Origin: an uncultured bacterium
GTDB taxonomy: Bacteria; Bacillota; Clostridia; Lachnospirales; Lachnospiraceae
Direction: 5' to 3'
Length of the DNA stretch: 10,760 bases
Assembly: GCA_905214855.1 (NCBI GenBank)
Contig: CAJMNU010000046.1
Location: 1-10,760 of the forward strand
This document shows, piece after piece, positions 1-7,204 of the stretch (the first letter of the stretch is position 1; each line of letters starts with the position of its first letter). Position numbers and translations under genes: made by a program. The notes beneath the pieces were generated by a model. It saw only the letters and a list, made by a program, of their open reading frames with translations. It ran no database searches and was not told the origin of the DNA.

Positions 1-150
1 TTCGGTGATAACATTGAAAGAGCAAAGAAGAGCGGTGTGGCTTATATCGCAGAGCCAGGTGGTTCTGTGCGTGATGATCAGGTGATCGAGACTTGTGATA
101 AATACCAGATGGTTATGGCATTCACAGGAATCCGTCTGTTCCATCATTAA
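1..150 (+). CDS. purH: PurH-type AICAR formyltransferase, C-terminal end (partial)
   Basis: An open frame enters from the left edge and ends at TAA 148-150, giving 49 residues. They include AEPGGSVRDDQVIETCDKY and end FTGIRLFHH. This matches the conserved C-terminus of the AICAR transformylase domain of PurH, which transfers a formyl group from 10-formyl-tetrahydrofolate to AICAR in the last steps of purine synthesis in the cytoplasm. Bifunctional PurH usually ends in something like FTGxRHFxH. The RLFHH ending is, from memory, typical of the shorter stand-alone transformylase of Clostridia, so the full gene may lack the IMP cyclohydrolase domain. That cannot be decided from this fragment. The gene is followed by its own terminator and appears unrelated to the sugar genes downstream. 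Confidence 0.85.
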   Translation, partial: FGDNIERAKKSGVAYIAEPGGSVRDDQVIETCDKYQMVMAFTGIRLFHH

Positions 151-200
151 AAACAGACTGACTACAGGCTGTCTAAAAGAAAATACAATAGATAAAAAGC

Positions 201-229
201 AGCAGATCAAAAAAATAGCAGATCAAAAA
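201..229. repeat. Short direct repeat downstream of purH
   Basis: Two perfect copies of AGCAGATCAAAAA lie at 201-213 and 217-229, a period of 16 bp, in the A-rich tail between the purH stop and its terminator. No coding frame or hairpin uses them. They are probably a neutral local duplication in a 3' untranslated region. Confidence 0.5.
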
Positions 230-261
230 CAGGTTTGATAGATAAATAGATCATGAAAAAG

Positions 262-310
262 ACGGAGAGTACCAAATGAGATAGGATTTGGTTATTCTCC
301 GTTTTGTTAT
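262..310 (+). terminator. Rho-independent terminator after purH, possibly bidirectional
   Basis: ACGGAGA (262-268) pairs fully with TCTCCGT (296-302). Inside that stem, ACCAAAT (271-277) pairs with ATTTGGT (286-292) across a small internal loop, leaving an 8-base apical loop. The stem is followed by TTTTGTTAT. On the other strand the same stem is followed by CTTTTTCATG, so it could also stop leftward transcription. It ends the purH transcript and separates it from the MATE gene. Confidence 0.85.
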
Positions 311-572
311 AAATTCGTGGCTTTCATCCCACAGGCTTGCATTAAAAACTATATTCCACTGATTTTAGATCAGATAATAAAGGGTCTGCAAGTTTATTTG
401 GGTAGTTTTGAAAATAATCTATGAAAGGATGAAAGATGCTGTATCCTATTGCTGCTGTATCACGGCAGAGAAACAGAGAAAAAAGAGACAGATACTTGCA
501 ATATGGAAAAAGTGGCGGTAAGATAGAAGATAAGCCAAAGGGCAAAGAAAAAAGAAGGGGAGGCAGAGAAAC
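311..572. other. Intergenic region upstream of the MATE gene
   Basis: This 262-bp stretch must hold the promoter of the MATE gene, but I cannot assign one. AT-rich hexamers such as TATATT (350-355) and GATAAT (373-378) lack a convincing -35 partner at 16-18 bp. A 66-codon frame at 436-636 has a passable AAAGGA upstream, but its product is a very basic, low-complexity string and it runs 64 bp into the MATE gene in another frame. I do not call it a gene. No RNA structure stood out. Confidence 0.4.
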
Positions 573-1955
573 GTGCAAAAGATGGGAGTCCTTTCTGGAA
601 TCCGTCACGATTTCAGGGAGAACAAGGAACAGGTAAAAGTTGCAGTGAATATGGCATGGCCGGCAGTGATGGAATCTTTTTTTGTTGCTCTTGCAGGAAT
701 GATAGATTCTCTCATGGTGAGCAGTATTGGCGCATATGCAGTTGCAGCAGTTGGTCTGACAACACAGCCTAAATTTATTGGTCTGGCGATTTTTATTGCG
801 GTTAATGTGTCAGTTTCCGCCATTGTGGCAAGAAGACGAGGAGAAAAAGACAGAAAGGGAGCGAATCAGGTTCTCTTGATGGCATTGATGTTTGTTTTGG
901 TTATGGGAACGATCATCAGTGTCGGGATGGTAGGATTTGCAGACCCTATGATGCATCTTTCTGGTTCTGCACCGGATACACATGAAGCAGCTGTTATTTA
1001 TTTTAGAATTATTATGGGCTGTATGATGTTTAATATTCTTTCTCTTGTGATCAATGCGGCACAGAGGGGATCTGGCAATACCAAAATTGCCATGAGAACG
1101 AACATTACATCAAATGTGATCAATGTAATTGGTAATTTTCTTTTAATTAATGGACATTTTGGTTTTCCTGCACTTGGAATAAGAGGAGCGGCTATTGCAA
1201 CTGTGTTTGGAACAGTGGTTGCCTGTGGTATGAGTTTCTGCTCTATTATGGACAAAGATAACTTTATCAGTATTCCTTATATTATTCATGAACATATAAA
1301 ACCAAGTTTAGAAGAAGCCAAAAGTATGGTCAAGATCAGTTCCAGTGTCTTTTTGGAACAGATTTTGCTCCGTATTGGATTTATGTCGGTTTCTATTATG
1401 ACAGCAAAGTTGGGAACACAGGCATTTGCAGCACATCAGGTAGGAATGAATGTAATGAGCTTGTCTTTTTCTCTTGGAGATGGAATGCAGGTGGCTGCTG
1501 TGGCATTGATCGGGCAGAGCCTTGGAGAGAAAAAACCTGAGTTGGCAAAAACATATGGGCGTTTATGTCGGTATATGGGAGGTATGATCTCAGTTGTTTT
1601 GTCATTGTGTTATCTCTTGTTTGGAAGATTTTTATTCCACTTATATTTTACTGAACCTGAAATCATTGCAATGGGAGTGGATATCATGAAAGTAATGGTT
1701 CTTGTTGTACTGTTACAGGTTGGTCAGGTGATTTATATGGGATGTCTAAGAGGAGCAGGAGATATCTGGTTTACAACTGTCGCATCCACGATCAGTGTAA
1801 CATTAGTAAGACCAATTGCATCGTATCTGTTTTGTTATGTGTTCCATATAGGTTTGATCGGAATATGGATGGGGATTACCTGTGATCAGCTGTGCCGATA
1901 TATTTTGACATCCATCCGATTTAAATCTGGAAAGTGGACAAAGATTAAAATTTAA
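573..1955 (+). CDS. MATE-family multidrug/organic cation efflux protein
   Basis: The product has 460 residues and is an integral membrane antiporter of the MATE (NorM/DinF-like) family, which exports organic cations or drugs in exchange for Na+ or H+. The length fits the family (about 440-470), and the sequence shows about 12 hydrophobic segments in two homologous halves. Seen motifs include AWPAVMESFFVALAGMIDSL with VGLTTQP in the first membrane region (residues 28-67), the basic loop ARRRGEKDRKGANQ (86-99), NAAQRGSGNTK, then FLEQILLRIGF and GDGMQVAAVALIGQSLGEKK in the second half, and RGAGD near the end. The start is GTG 573, chosen because GGGGAGG (557-563) sits 9 bases upstream; ATG 582, in the same frame, is too far from it. 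The fucosidase gene follows after 115 bp on the same strand without a clear terminator, so the two may be co-transcribed. The substrate cannot be told from sequence. Confidence 0.9.
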   Translation: MQKMGVLSGIRHDFRENKEQVKVAVNMAWPAVMESFFVALAGMIDSLMVSSIGAYAVAAVGLTTQPKFIGLAIFIAVNVSVSAIVARRRGEKDRKGANQVLLMALMFVLVMGTIISVGMVGFADPMMHLSGSAPDTHEAAVIYFRIIMGCMMFNILSLVINAAQRGSGNTKIAMRTNITSNVINVIGNFLLINGHFGFPALGIRGAAIATVFGTVVACGMSFCSIMDKDNFISIPYIIHEHIKPSLEEAKSMVKISSSVFLEQILLRIGFMSVSIMTAKLGTQAFAAHQVGMNVMSLSFSLGDGMQVAAVALIGQSLGEKKPELAKTYGRLCRYMGGMISVVLSLCYLLFGRFLFHLYFTEPEIIAMGVDIMKVMVLVVLLQVGQVIYMGCLRGAGDIWFTTVASTISVTLVRPIASYLFCYVFHIGLIGIWMGITCDQLCRYILTSIRFKSGKWTKIKI

Positions 1956-1987
1956 ATCAGAGTAGAGCGAAGGATAAAGAGTCATAG

Positions 1988-2013
1988 CAGAAAATCATAA
2001 CAGAAAATCATAA
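1988..2013. repeat. 13-bp tandem repeat between MATE and fucosidase genes
   Basis: CAGAAAATCATAA occurs twice head to tail (1988-2000 and 2001-2013). A degenerate partial copy, AGTCATAGCAG, lies just before them (1980-1990). The repeat is in the 115-bp A-rich gap and does not form a terminator. It may be replication slippage or a weak protein site; nothing in the sequence decides. Confidence 0.6.
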
Positions 2014-2070
2014 CAAATAAATAAAAGAAAGAATGAAAAGCAGATTGTAAAGCAACAGGAGATAGATGGT

Positions 2071-3531
2071 ATGGGAAATAGTATAAAGTATGATGAGTTG
2101 GACAAAAAACTGGTACAGATCATCCCATCAGAGCGTCAGCTTCGACATCAACAGATGGAATTTTATGGATTTGTACATTTTACAGTCAATACTTTTACAG
2201 GAAAAGAGTGGGGGGACGGGACAGAAGCTGAGTCTATCTTTGATCCTGCCCAGCTGGATGCAGAACAATGGGTGAGAGCGGCAAAAGACGGAGGTATGAC
2301 AGGTTTGATCCTGACTTGTAAACATCATGATGGATTTTGTCTTTGGCCAAGTAAAATGACATCTCATACAGTGGAAAACTCACCTTATAAAGATGGAAAA
2401 GGCGATGTTGTGCGTGAGCTTTCTCAGGCATGTGCCAAAGAGGGATTGGAGTTTGGTGTATATCTTTCTCCTTGGGATAGAAATTGTAAGTTATATGGAC
2501 AGGGGAAAGCCTATGATGATTATTTTGTAGAACAGTTGACAGAGCTTTTGACATGGTATGGACCTGTTTTTTGTGTATGGTTTGATGGTGCATGTGGAGA
2601 AGGACCAAATGGAAAAAAACAGGTTTATGACTGGGAACGCTATTATAAGACGATCCGTGAACTTCAGCCACAGGCTTGTATCAGCGTGAGCGGACCGGAT
2701 ATCCGTTGGTGTGGCAATGAAGCAGGAGACACCAGACCAAGTGAGTGGAGCGTTGTACCAGGAAGTTTGTTTGACCAGAGAAAGATCACAGAAAACAGCC
2801 AACAGACAGATGATGCGGCATTTCGTGAAAAGAGGCTTGCAGATGGAGATCGAGATCTGGGAAGCCGTGAGGTGATGAAGAATGCAGATCGGGCAATCTG
2901 GTATCCAGCAGAGGTAAACACATCGATTCGTCCGGGCTGGTTTTATCATGAGGATGAGGACGATCAGGTGAAATCTCTGGAGGAATTGAAGTCGGTATAT
3001 CTGCGTTCTGTAGGAGGAAATGCAACCTTTCTTTTGAATCTTCCTCCAGACAAAAGAGGATTATTTCATGAGAATGATGTAATACGTCTGCATGAACTGG
3101 GAGAGTGGATCAGAGAGACATTTGACCGCAAAAAGAGCAGCATCCTTAAGGCAGATATTTCCGCCAATTCAGAGGAAAAAGGATATGAAGCGGTTTATGT
3201 ACGGGAAGATTCTTATGAATGTGTTTTTTGTCCGGATGAAAAGATGGAAACCATGACAGAGCTTTACTTTACATGGGAGAAAGAACAAAAGATCCGTTAT
3301 ATTGTAATAAAAGAAGACATCAGAAAAAGTCAGAGAATTGAAAAATTTAGGATTTTTAGAGGATGTGGAGATAAAAGAGAAGAGATTGCAGCGGGAACTA
3401 CAGTGGGATATCAAAAGATCGTGAGTCTGCCTGAAGAGATCAGTGTGAAAGAACTGACTCTCCAGATTACAGACTCCCGCCAAGATGTGATTATATCTTA
3501 TGTAGGTGCTTTTTCGGATGGGACTAGATAG
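2071..3531 (+). CDS. Cytoplasmic GH29 alpha-L-fucosidase, probably subfamily B
   Basis: This 486-residue protein is a glycoside hydrolase family 29 alpha-L-fucosidase, a retaining enzyme that releases L-fucose from oligosaccharides. The N-terminal barrel spans about residues 15-350. It shows FVHF (34-37), EWGDG (46-50), KHHDGFCLWPS (84-94), YLSPWDRN (131-138) and VWFDGACG (169-176), where Asp172 is the expected nucleophile. RWCGNEAG (212-219) and PAEVNTSIRPGWFYH (279-293) resemble subfamily B enzymes, which cut alpha-1,3/1,4 fucose in Lewis-type branches. Glu217 is the likely acid/base by position, but this is inference. Residues 355-486 look like the usual C-terminal beta-sandwich. No signal peptide, anchor or extra binding module is seen, so the substrate must be imported. 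The ATG start has AGGAGA (2057-2062) 8 bases upstream. The 3' end overlaps the convergent kinase gene by 34 bp. Confidence 0.93.
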   Translation: MGNSIKYDELDKKLVQIIPSERQLRHQQMEFYGFVHFTVNTFTGKEWGDGTEAESIFDPAQLDAEQWVRAAKDGGMTGLILTCKHHDGFCLWPSKMTSHTVENSPYKDGKGDVVRELSQACAKEGLEFGVYLSPWDRNCKLYGQGKAYDDYFVEQLTELLTWYGPVFCVWFDGACGEGPNGKKQVYDWERYYKTIRELQPQACISVSGPDIRWCGNEAGDTRPSEWSVVPGSLFDQRKITENSQQTDDAAFREKRLADGDRDLGSREVMKNADRAIWYPAEVNTSIRPGWFYHEDEDDQVKSLEELKSVYLRSVGGNATFLLNLPPDKRGLFHENDVIRLHELGEWIRETFDRKKSSILKADISANSEEKGYEAVYVREDSYECVFCPDEKMETMTELYFTWEKEQKIRYIVIKEDIRKSQRIEKFRIFRGCGDKREEIAAGTTVGYQKIVSLPEEISVKELTLQITDSRQDVIISYVGAFSDGTR

Positions 3532-5312
3532 GGGATCCCTATAATGACAGAGTTACGGAAATAGGGGATACTGGAAAAATCCATACTACAGTCAGATCCA
3601 TAAGTAGCTTTTAGACGTTTGTAGACATTATTCAGTCCAAAATGCCGTTTGCCATTTGATGAAGCAGAAAGCAGGCATGACTTTGCTTTTTCGATATCAA
3701 TACCAGAACCATTGTCCGTCACTTCAATTCGGATCTTTTGCTCTTCGATCAGAGAGATCTGTATGGAAATCTCAGGGGGAGCAAGGGGACTGTTGATCAG
3801 ATTCTGAGAAAAACCATGTTTAATGCTGTTTTCAGCCAAAGGCTGGAGCAGCATTTTTAATATCATATGCTGTTCTAATATAGGATCGATCTGACAGGAA
3901 AAGCGGATACCGGATGTGGAGTGTCGGTTCATGATCTGCATATAGGCAGTGACATGGTCGATCTCCTTTTGAAATGGGATCATGGAATCTCCGGAACTAA
4001 GTGTGATCCGAAGATACTTTCCAAGGCTTTCCAACATAGCTCCGGCAACTTGTGTGTGTTGGTTTAAAATTTGAAAATGGATACATTCTAAGGTATTATA
4101 TAAAAAGTGCGGATTGATCTGTTCAGAAAGCATCTGGATCTCAGCCCGTGCTTTTTTTTGTTCTTCTTCCTTGATCTGCTCCATTTGAAGCTGGATGATA
4201 TCATACATGGAATTGAGCTGTTCCCCTAAAATTCCGACTTCATCCGTATAAGAAAAATGTGTTTTTTCTTTATATACATTCTGATTGATCTTCTGGATGA
4301 TGAGGTTTAATTTAGAAAAAGGACGAGTCAGAAAATTGGAAATAGCAAGGGAGAGGAGTACAGCCAGAAAAATACTAAATCCCCACGTTTCCAAAATAAA
4401 AAAGCGGATAGGTTTCAGTTCCTTGGCAAGTGATGTCTGCTGTATTAAATGAACTAATTTTAAATTGCAAAAATCCAGTGTCTGTTGTGTGATATAATAC
4501 GGAACGCCTTCAATGTTTATGAGATGATTGGGAATCGTATTGTGGGAAGCGCTATATTCAATGATATCAGAACTGAAAAGTTCCGGATGATCCATAGGAT
4601 TTATAGTGAGAGGATACCCATTTTGATCCGTCAGATACATACAATGTGTAAAAATATTGGAAAAACGGTCAAAATAATTCTGAAGTTGATCTGCATTCAA
4701 GAGCAGGATAAAACGTGTTTTGGGAGTGTTGGGTATATCAATGTAGCGTATCATGGTGTTGTCCCCGTATCCTGTGCTGGAAACGGGGAAGATAATGGGA
4801 AGGATATTGCCGCGTTGGATCAGTGCGTTACTGCGCATGGGAAGAACGGTGATCTGGGAGTAATTCCAGATATCTTCCGCAAACAGGATAGCTGGATTTT
4901 TTGATAGACCCAGTATGGTTTCATCAAAAAATGTACCATTGCTTCCATAGATCATAGCAGTTGAGATCAGATCATCGCTGCGCCGTAGTGCACTTAAAGC
5001 CTTATCTGATGCAGAAAAATAGGTGATAAAGGAAGACGGCTTGCCAAAAGTGATATTTGTAATGATCTCTGAAAACGGGTAGGAGACAAGTGTATTGGCT
5101 GTATTTAACCCGATATTATCAAACTGAGTAGATAGGGTGGAGGAGATCATATGAATGGAGTTTTCTGCCTTATTCAGTGCATCCTGCTGATTTCTTTTGT
5201 AGAGAAAATGATAAGAAAAAAAGCAGATTGTGAGCAAGGAAAAGGTAGTGATAAGAACCATACATAGAAGGATTTTATAGCGTAATTTTAAATTGCCGAT
5301 CCATTGTTTCAT
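3498..5312 (-). CDS. YesM-type sensor histidine kinase
   Basis: The 604-residue protein is a membrane sensor kinase of the YesM/LytS-like class (His_kinase plus HATPase_c). The order is: membrane segment at about 13-36; an extracellular domain at about 37-303, probably Cache-like; a second membrane segment at about 304-326; HAMP at about 327-382; and the dimerisation/phosphoacceptor motif EQINPHFLYNTLE with His402. The ATP-binding part follows: N box PLAENSIKHGF with Asn495, G1 DNGSGI (533-538) and G2 HFGLNNVYKRL (558-568). All catalytic motifs look intact. Its ATG overlaps the regulator stop codon by one base (TAATG), and no strong ribosome site precedes it, so translation is likely coupled to the regulator. 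Kinases of this class commonly sense sugars or a sugar-loaded binding protein and control a neighbouring ABC transporter. The ligand is unknown. Confidence 0.92.
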   Translation of the reverse strand: MKQWIGNLKLRYKILLCMVLITTFSLLTICFFSYHFLYKRNQQDALNKAENSIHMISSTLSTQFDNIGLNTANTLVSYPFSEIITNITFGKPSSFITYFSASDKALSALRRSDDLISTAMIYGSNGTFFDETILGLSKNPAILFAEDIWNYSQITVLPMRSNALIQRGNILPIIFPVSSTGYGDNTMIRYIDIPNTPKTRFILLLNADQLQNYFDRFSNIFTHCMYLTDQNGYPLTINPMDHPELFSSDIIEYSASHNTIPNHLINIEGVPYYITQQTLDFCNLKLVHLIQQTSLAKELKPIRFFILETWGFSIFLAVLLSLAISNFLTRPFSKLNLIIQKINQNVYKEKTHFSYTDEVGILGEQLNSMYDIIQLQMEQIKEEEQKKARAEIQMLSEQINPHFLYNTLECIHFQILNQHTQVAGAMLESLGKYLRITLSSGDSMIPFQKEIDHVTAYMQIMNRHSTSGIRFSCQIDPILEQHMILKMLLQPLAENSIKHGFSQNLINSPLAPPEISIQISLIEEQKIRIEVTDNGSGIDIEKAKSCLLSASSNGKRHFGLNNVYKRLKATYGSDCSMDFSSIPYFRNSVIIGIPYLVPSEKAPT

Positions 5313-6918
5313 TATTGTATGCCTGCCTGTGTGTATTTTTTTTGATAATCTGAAGGGGTAAAACCGGTTCTTAATTTAAATGCACGGCTGAAGGAACGGT
5401 AATCTTCATATCCAAGAAGAATAGCAAGTTCACCCGGATTGTGCTCTGGAAGTTTTAATTGTTCTTGAGCATAGGAGATTTTAAGGTCAAGGATATAATC
5501 ACGGAAATTGAGTGATGTTTTATTCTTAAAGTAGGTACTGAAATAACTTTTGCTCAGACCAACATGATTACAAATATCTTCCATATGGATTTTACCTAAA
5601 ATATTATCCTGTATATAAGAGATCGCCTTTTCAATCAGAGGATCGCTGCGGGTAGCACGACTGATCTGCAGTTCATGGAGGAATCCAGTGAGAGTTTCAT
5701 ACATCCATTCGTGGATATCCTGCCATGTTTCCAGATTTTGAAGTGCTAAATAGGAATCTCCAGTATAACTGGAAGGAGATTTCCCTAGATATTGTGCAAG
5801 AGAATTTTTTAAACTGATGATCAGATAATTGCACATACTGTAAATATAACCAGGCGGGGGAGTCTGGATATAAAGGAGCTTATCCATGTAACTTGAAAGT
5901 TCTTTTAAAAGAGCTTCTTTATCCTGTTGTAAGATAGTATCTAATATCTGAGAAGAAGGAACAGTGTTTGGCGGAGGCGGACTGTCTAAGATCCGGGAAT
6001 CGATCACAGATCCCAATTCTGGATAAATATGAAAGGATAACGCCTGAAGTGCTGTCTGATAGGATAAAGACAGATGGAGAAGATCTTCTGCCGTTTTTCC
6101 GATCGAAGCAAACAGATGTACACCAGATTGTTGGCGCATATCTTGGATATAAGATTCCAAAAAGCAATAAAATAATTGAGGGCTTTCCTCTGAAGGAAGG
6201 TTTACCAAAAGAAGAAGACTGGCATCTGTGGTCTGTGTCACAATACCACTATGATTTTCCAGACGATGTTCTAATTCCAAGCGGAGTTCTTCCAAACTCT
6301 GTGCCATTTCTTCCTCATCCGTTTCCTGTCTGGGATGGAAAATCTGAATGAAACTAATGGTGCAGGGAGCATTATGAAGAGGAATAGAATATTCTTTGAG
6401 GATTTCCTGAAGTTCGTCAGCACGAAGTTCCCCACGCAAGAGTTCTGGTATCAGTTGGTTTTTGCGTATAAAAATAGTAGTTTCACGCAAATCTTTTAAT
6501 GTAGATAATTCTTCTTTACGGGAAAGACGTTTTGTTATGATTTCTGTTTTCAGTCGATTCAAAATGTCAGAAAGCTCTGGAAGAATAATAGGTTTGAGAA
6601 GATATTCACGGACATCATAGCGGATTGCTTGTTTTGCATATTGGAAGTCATCATATCCACTTAATATGACAAAACAGCAGTCATGTCCTTCTTCTTTTGC
6701 CTGACGGATCATTTCTAAGCCGTTGATGACAGGCATTTGAATATCAGTGATGACGATATCTGGTTCATACCATCGGATCATTTCTAGCGCTTCTGCCCCA
6801 TTGCAGGCAGTGCCAATCAATTTGATGTCATATTGTTCCCATGGAACATTATTTCTGAGACCAGAGCGGATTTCAGCTTCATCACCAGTAATAAAGTTAA
6901 GTAATTTTTTGATGTCAT
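5312..6918 (-). CDS. YesN/AraC-type response regulator with apparent frameshift near its start
   Basis: This is a DNA-binding response regulator paired with the adjacent kinase. The long frame (open from about 6883 to TAA 5312) encodes most of a receiver domain: DEAEIRSGLRNNVPWEQYD, then the phosphoacceptor Asp in VITDIQMP, Ser in ILSGYDD and Lys in YLLKPI. A long middle region follows. The last 100 or so residues are an AraC-type double helix-turn-helix (SKSYFSTYFKNKT, then LLGYEDYRSFSRAFK and TGFTPSDYQKKY). That frame has no ATG, GTG or TTG before TTG 6820, which lies inside the receiver domain, so 6820 is not a sensible natural start. A perfect AGGAGGAG (6926-6933) stands 7 bases before ATG 6918, which reads MTSKNYLTLLLV in another frame. 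Joining the two gives about 535 residues, the usual family length. As written, the gene is broken, or needs recoding, near 6883-6910. A shortened product from TTG 6820 would lack receiver strand 1. Confidence 0.85.
6881..6910 (-). other. Frameshift site in the response regulator gene
   Basis: Read leftward from ATG 6918, the frame gives MTSKNYLTLLLV and would then stop after about 20 more codons. The receiver domain continues in the frame that starts with GAT at 6883-6881. The expected text at this junction is LLLVDDEAEIR. The codons for V, one D and the frame are disturbed, as if 4 bases had been lost from GTGGATGATGAA. The alternative is a one-base loss in the run of six A (6905-6910 on the leftward strand). 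Adding an A there would read MTSKKLLNFITGDEAE, with a poorer receiver strand 1. In the start frame this run is A-AAA-AAT, a classical -1 slippery heptamer. Confidence 0.7.
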
Positions 6919-6925
6919 GAAAAAT

Positions 6926-6933
6926 CTCCTCCT
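6926..6933 (-). promoter_or_regulatory. Ribosome binding site deciding the regulator start
   Basis: On the leftward strand this is AGGAGGAG, complementary to the 16S anti-Shine-Dalgarno, with 7 bases to ATG 6918. It is the strongest ribosome site in the window. It shows that ATG 6918, not the in-frame TTG at 6820, is the intended start of the regulator. Confidence 0.85.
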
Positions 6934-6944
6934 GAATGATCGTA

Positions 6945-6967
6945 AAGTAATCATTAAGTAATCATTA
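6945..6967. repeat. 11-bp tandem repeat in the regulator leader/promoter
   Basis: AAGTAATCATT is repeated head to tail (6945-6955 and 6956-6966), followed by a partial AAGTAA at 6970-6975. The period is about one DNA helical turn, so both copies would face the same side. The repeat overlaps the best leftward -10 candidate and lies just upstream of the ribosome site, where a bound protein could act as a repressor. This role is inference. Confidence 0.6.
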
Positions 6968-6969
6968 TA
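6964..6969 (-). promoter_or_regulatory. Candidate -10 box of the two-component operon
   Basis: The leftward strand reads TATAAT here, a perfect -10 consensus, about 46 bases before ATG 6918. No recognisable -35 hexamer is present at 16-18 bp (AATTAT at 17 bp), and the surroundings are very AT-rich, so a chance match is possible. An alternative is TTGAAA with TATAAC further upstream, but its 15-bp spacing is short. Confidence 0.35.
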
Positions 6970-7025
6970 AAGTAAAATAAAAAGTTATAATTAAGTTTTA
7001 CCTATTTCAATATAGAAATATTGTG

Positions 7026-7039
7026 TGTGTAAATACACA
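7026..7039. promoter_or_regulatory. Palindrome, possible operator
   Basis: TGTGT-AAAT-ACACA is a perfect inverted repeat in the middle of the divergent region. GACAA-TAG-TTGTC (7045-7057) follows after 5 bp and is also perfect. Such short dyads are typical of dimeric repressor sites. The sequence does not match the cre consensus for CcpA. The binding protein is unknown. Confidence 0.35.
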
Positions 7040-7128
7040 GTTTAGACAATAGTTGTCAGGGACTTTCTTAGTATATCATTGAAATTTGGGAAATGCAATC
7101 TGAACACAGGAACAGCTCTTATGCAAAA

Positions 7129-7186
7129 GATACAAAAAAGGATAAAAAATGTCACATGAAAGATAAAAAATGACATGTAAAAAATG
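7129..7186 (+). promoter_or_regulatory. Direct-repeat cluster, likely response regulator binding site
   Basis: GATAAAAAATG occurs at 7141-7151 and 7162-7172, 21 bp apart, or two helical turns. Each is followed by a related ACATG. Weaker relatives are GATACAAAAAAG (7129-7140) and GTAAAAAATG (7177-7186). With the start point near 7211, the two perfect copies cover about -70 to -39, the place where AraC-type activators bind as tandem half sites beside a poor -35 box. The adjacent YesN-type regulator is the natural candidate. The repeats are seen; the binding is inferred. Confidence 0.55.
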
Positions 7187-7204
7187 CCGAAAGTCAGCTA
7201 TACT
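7176..7204 (+). promoter_or_regulatory. Candidate promoter of the transporter operon
   Basis: TATACT (7199-7204) is a good -10 box. At 17-bp spacing the -35 position reads TGTAAA (7176-7181), a poor match to TTGACA, which is expected for a promoter that needs an activator. Transcription would begin near 7211 and give a leader of about 58 bases before ATG 7269. Confidence 0.55.

Noticed and set aside
151..180. Weak dyad AGAC...GTCT right after the purH stop
   Set aside because: Only four pairs with a 12-base loop and no T tract. The strong hairpin at 262-310 is the real terminator.
436..636. 66-codon rightward frame overlapping the MATE start
   Set aside because: The product is a Lys/Arg-rich string with no recognisable fold, and it overlaps the well-supported MATE gene in another frame. 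The purine-rich DNA there explains the composition.
3528..3542. ATAGGG-GAT-CCCTAT dyad at the convergent junction
   Set aside because: The stem is only 6 bp with a 3-base loop and has no T tract on either side, so I do not call it a terminator.
4485..4904. 139-codon rightward frame inside the kinase gene
   Set aside because: It lies wholly opposite the extracellular domain of the kinase, whose frame is continuous and carries all family motifs.
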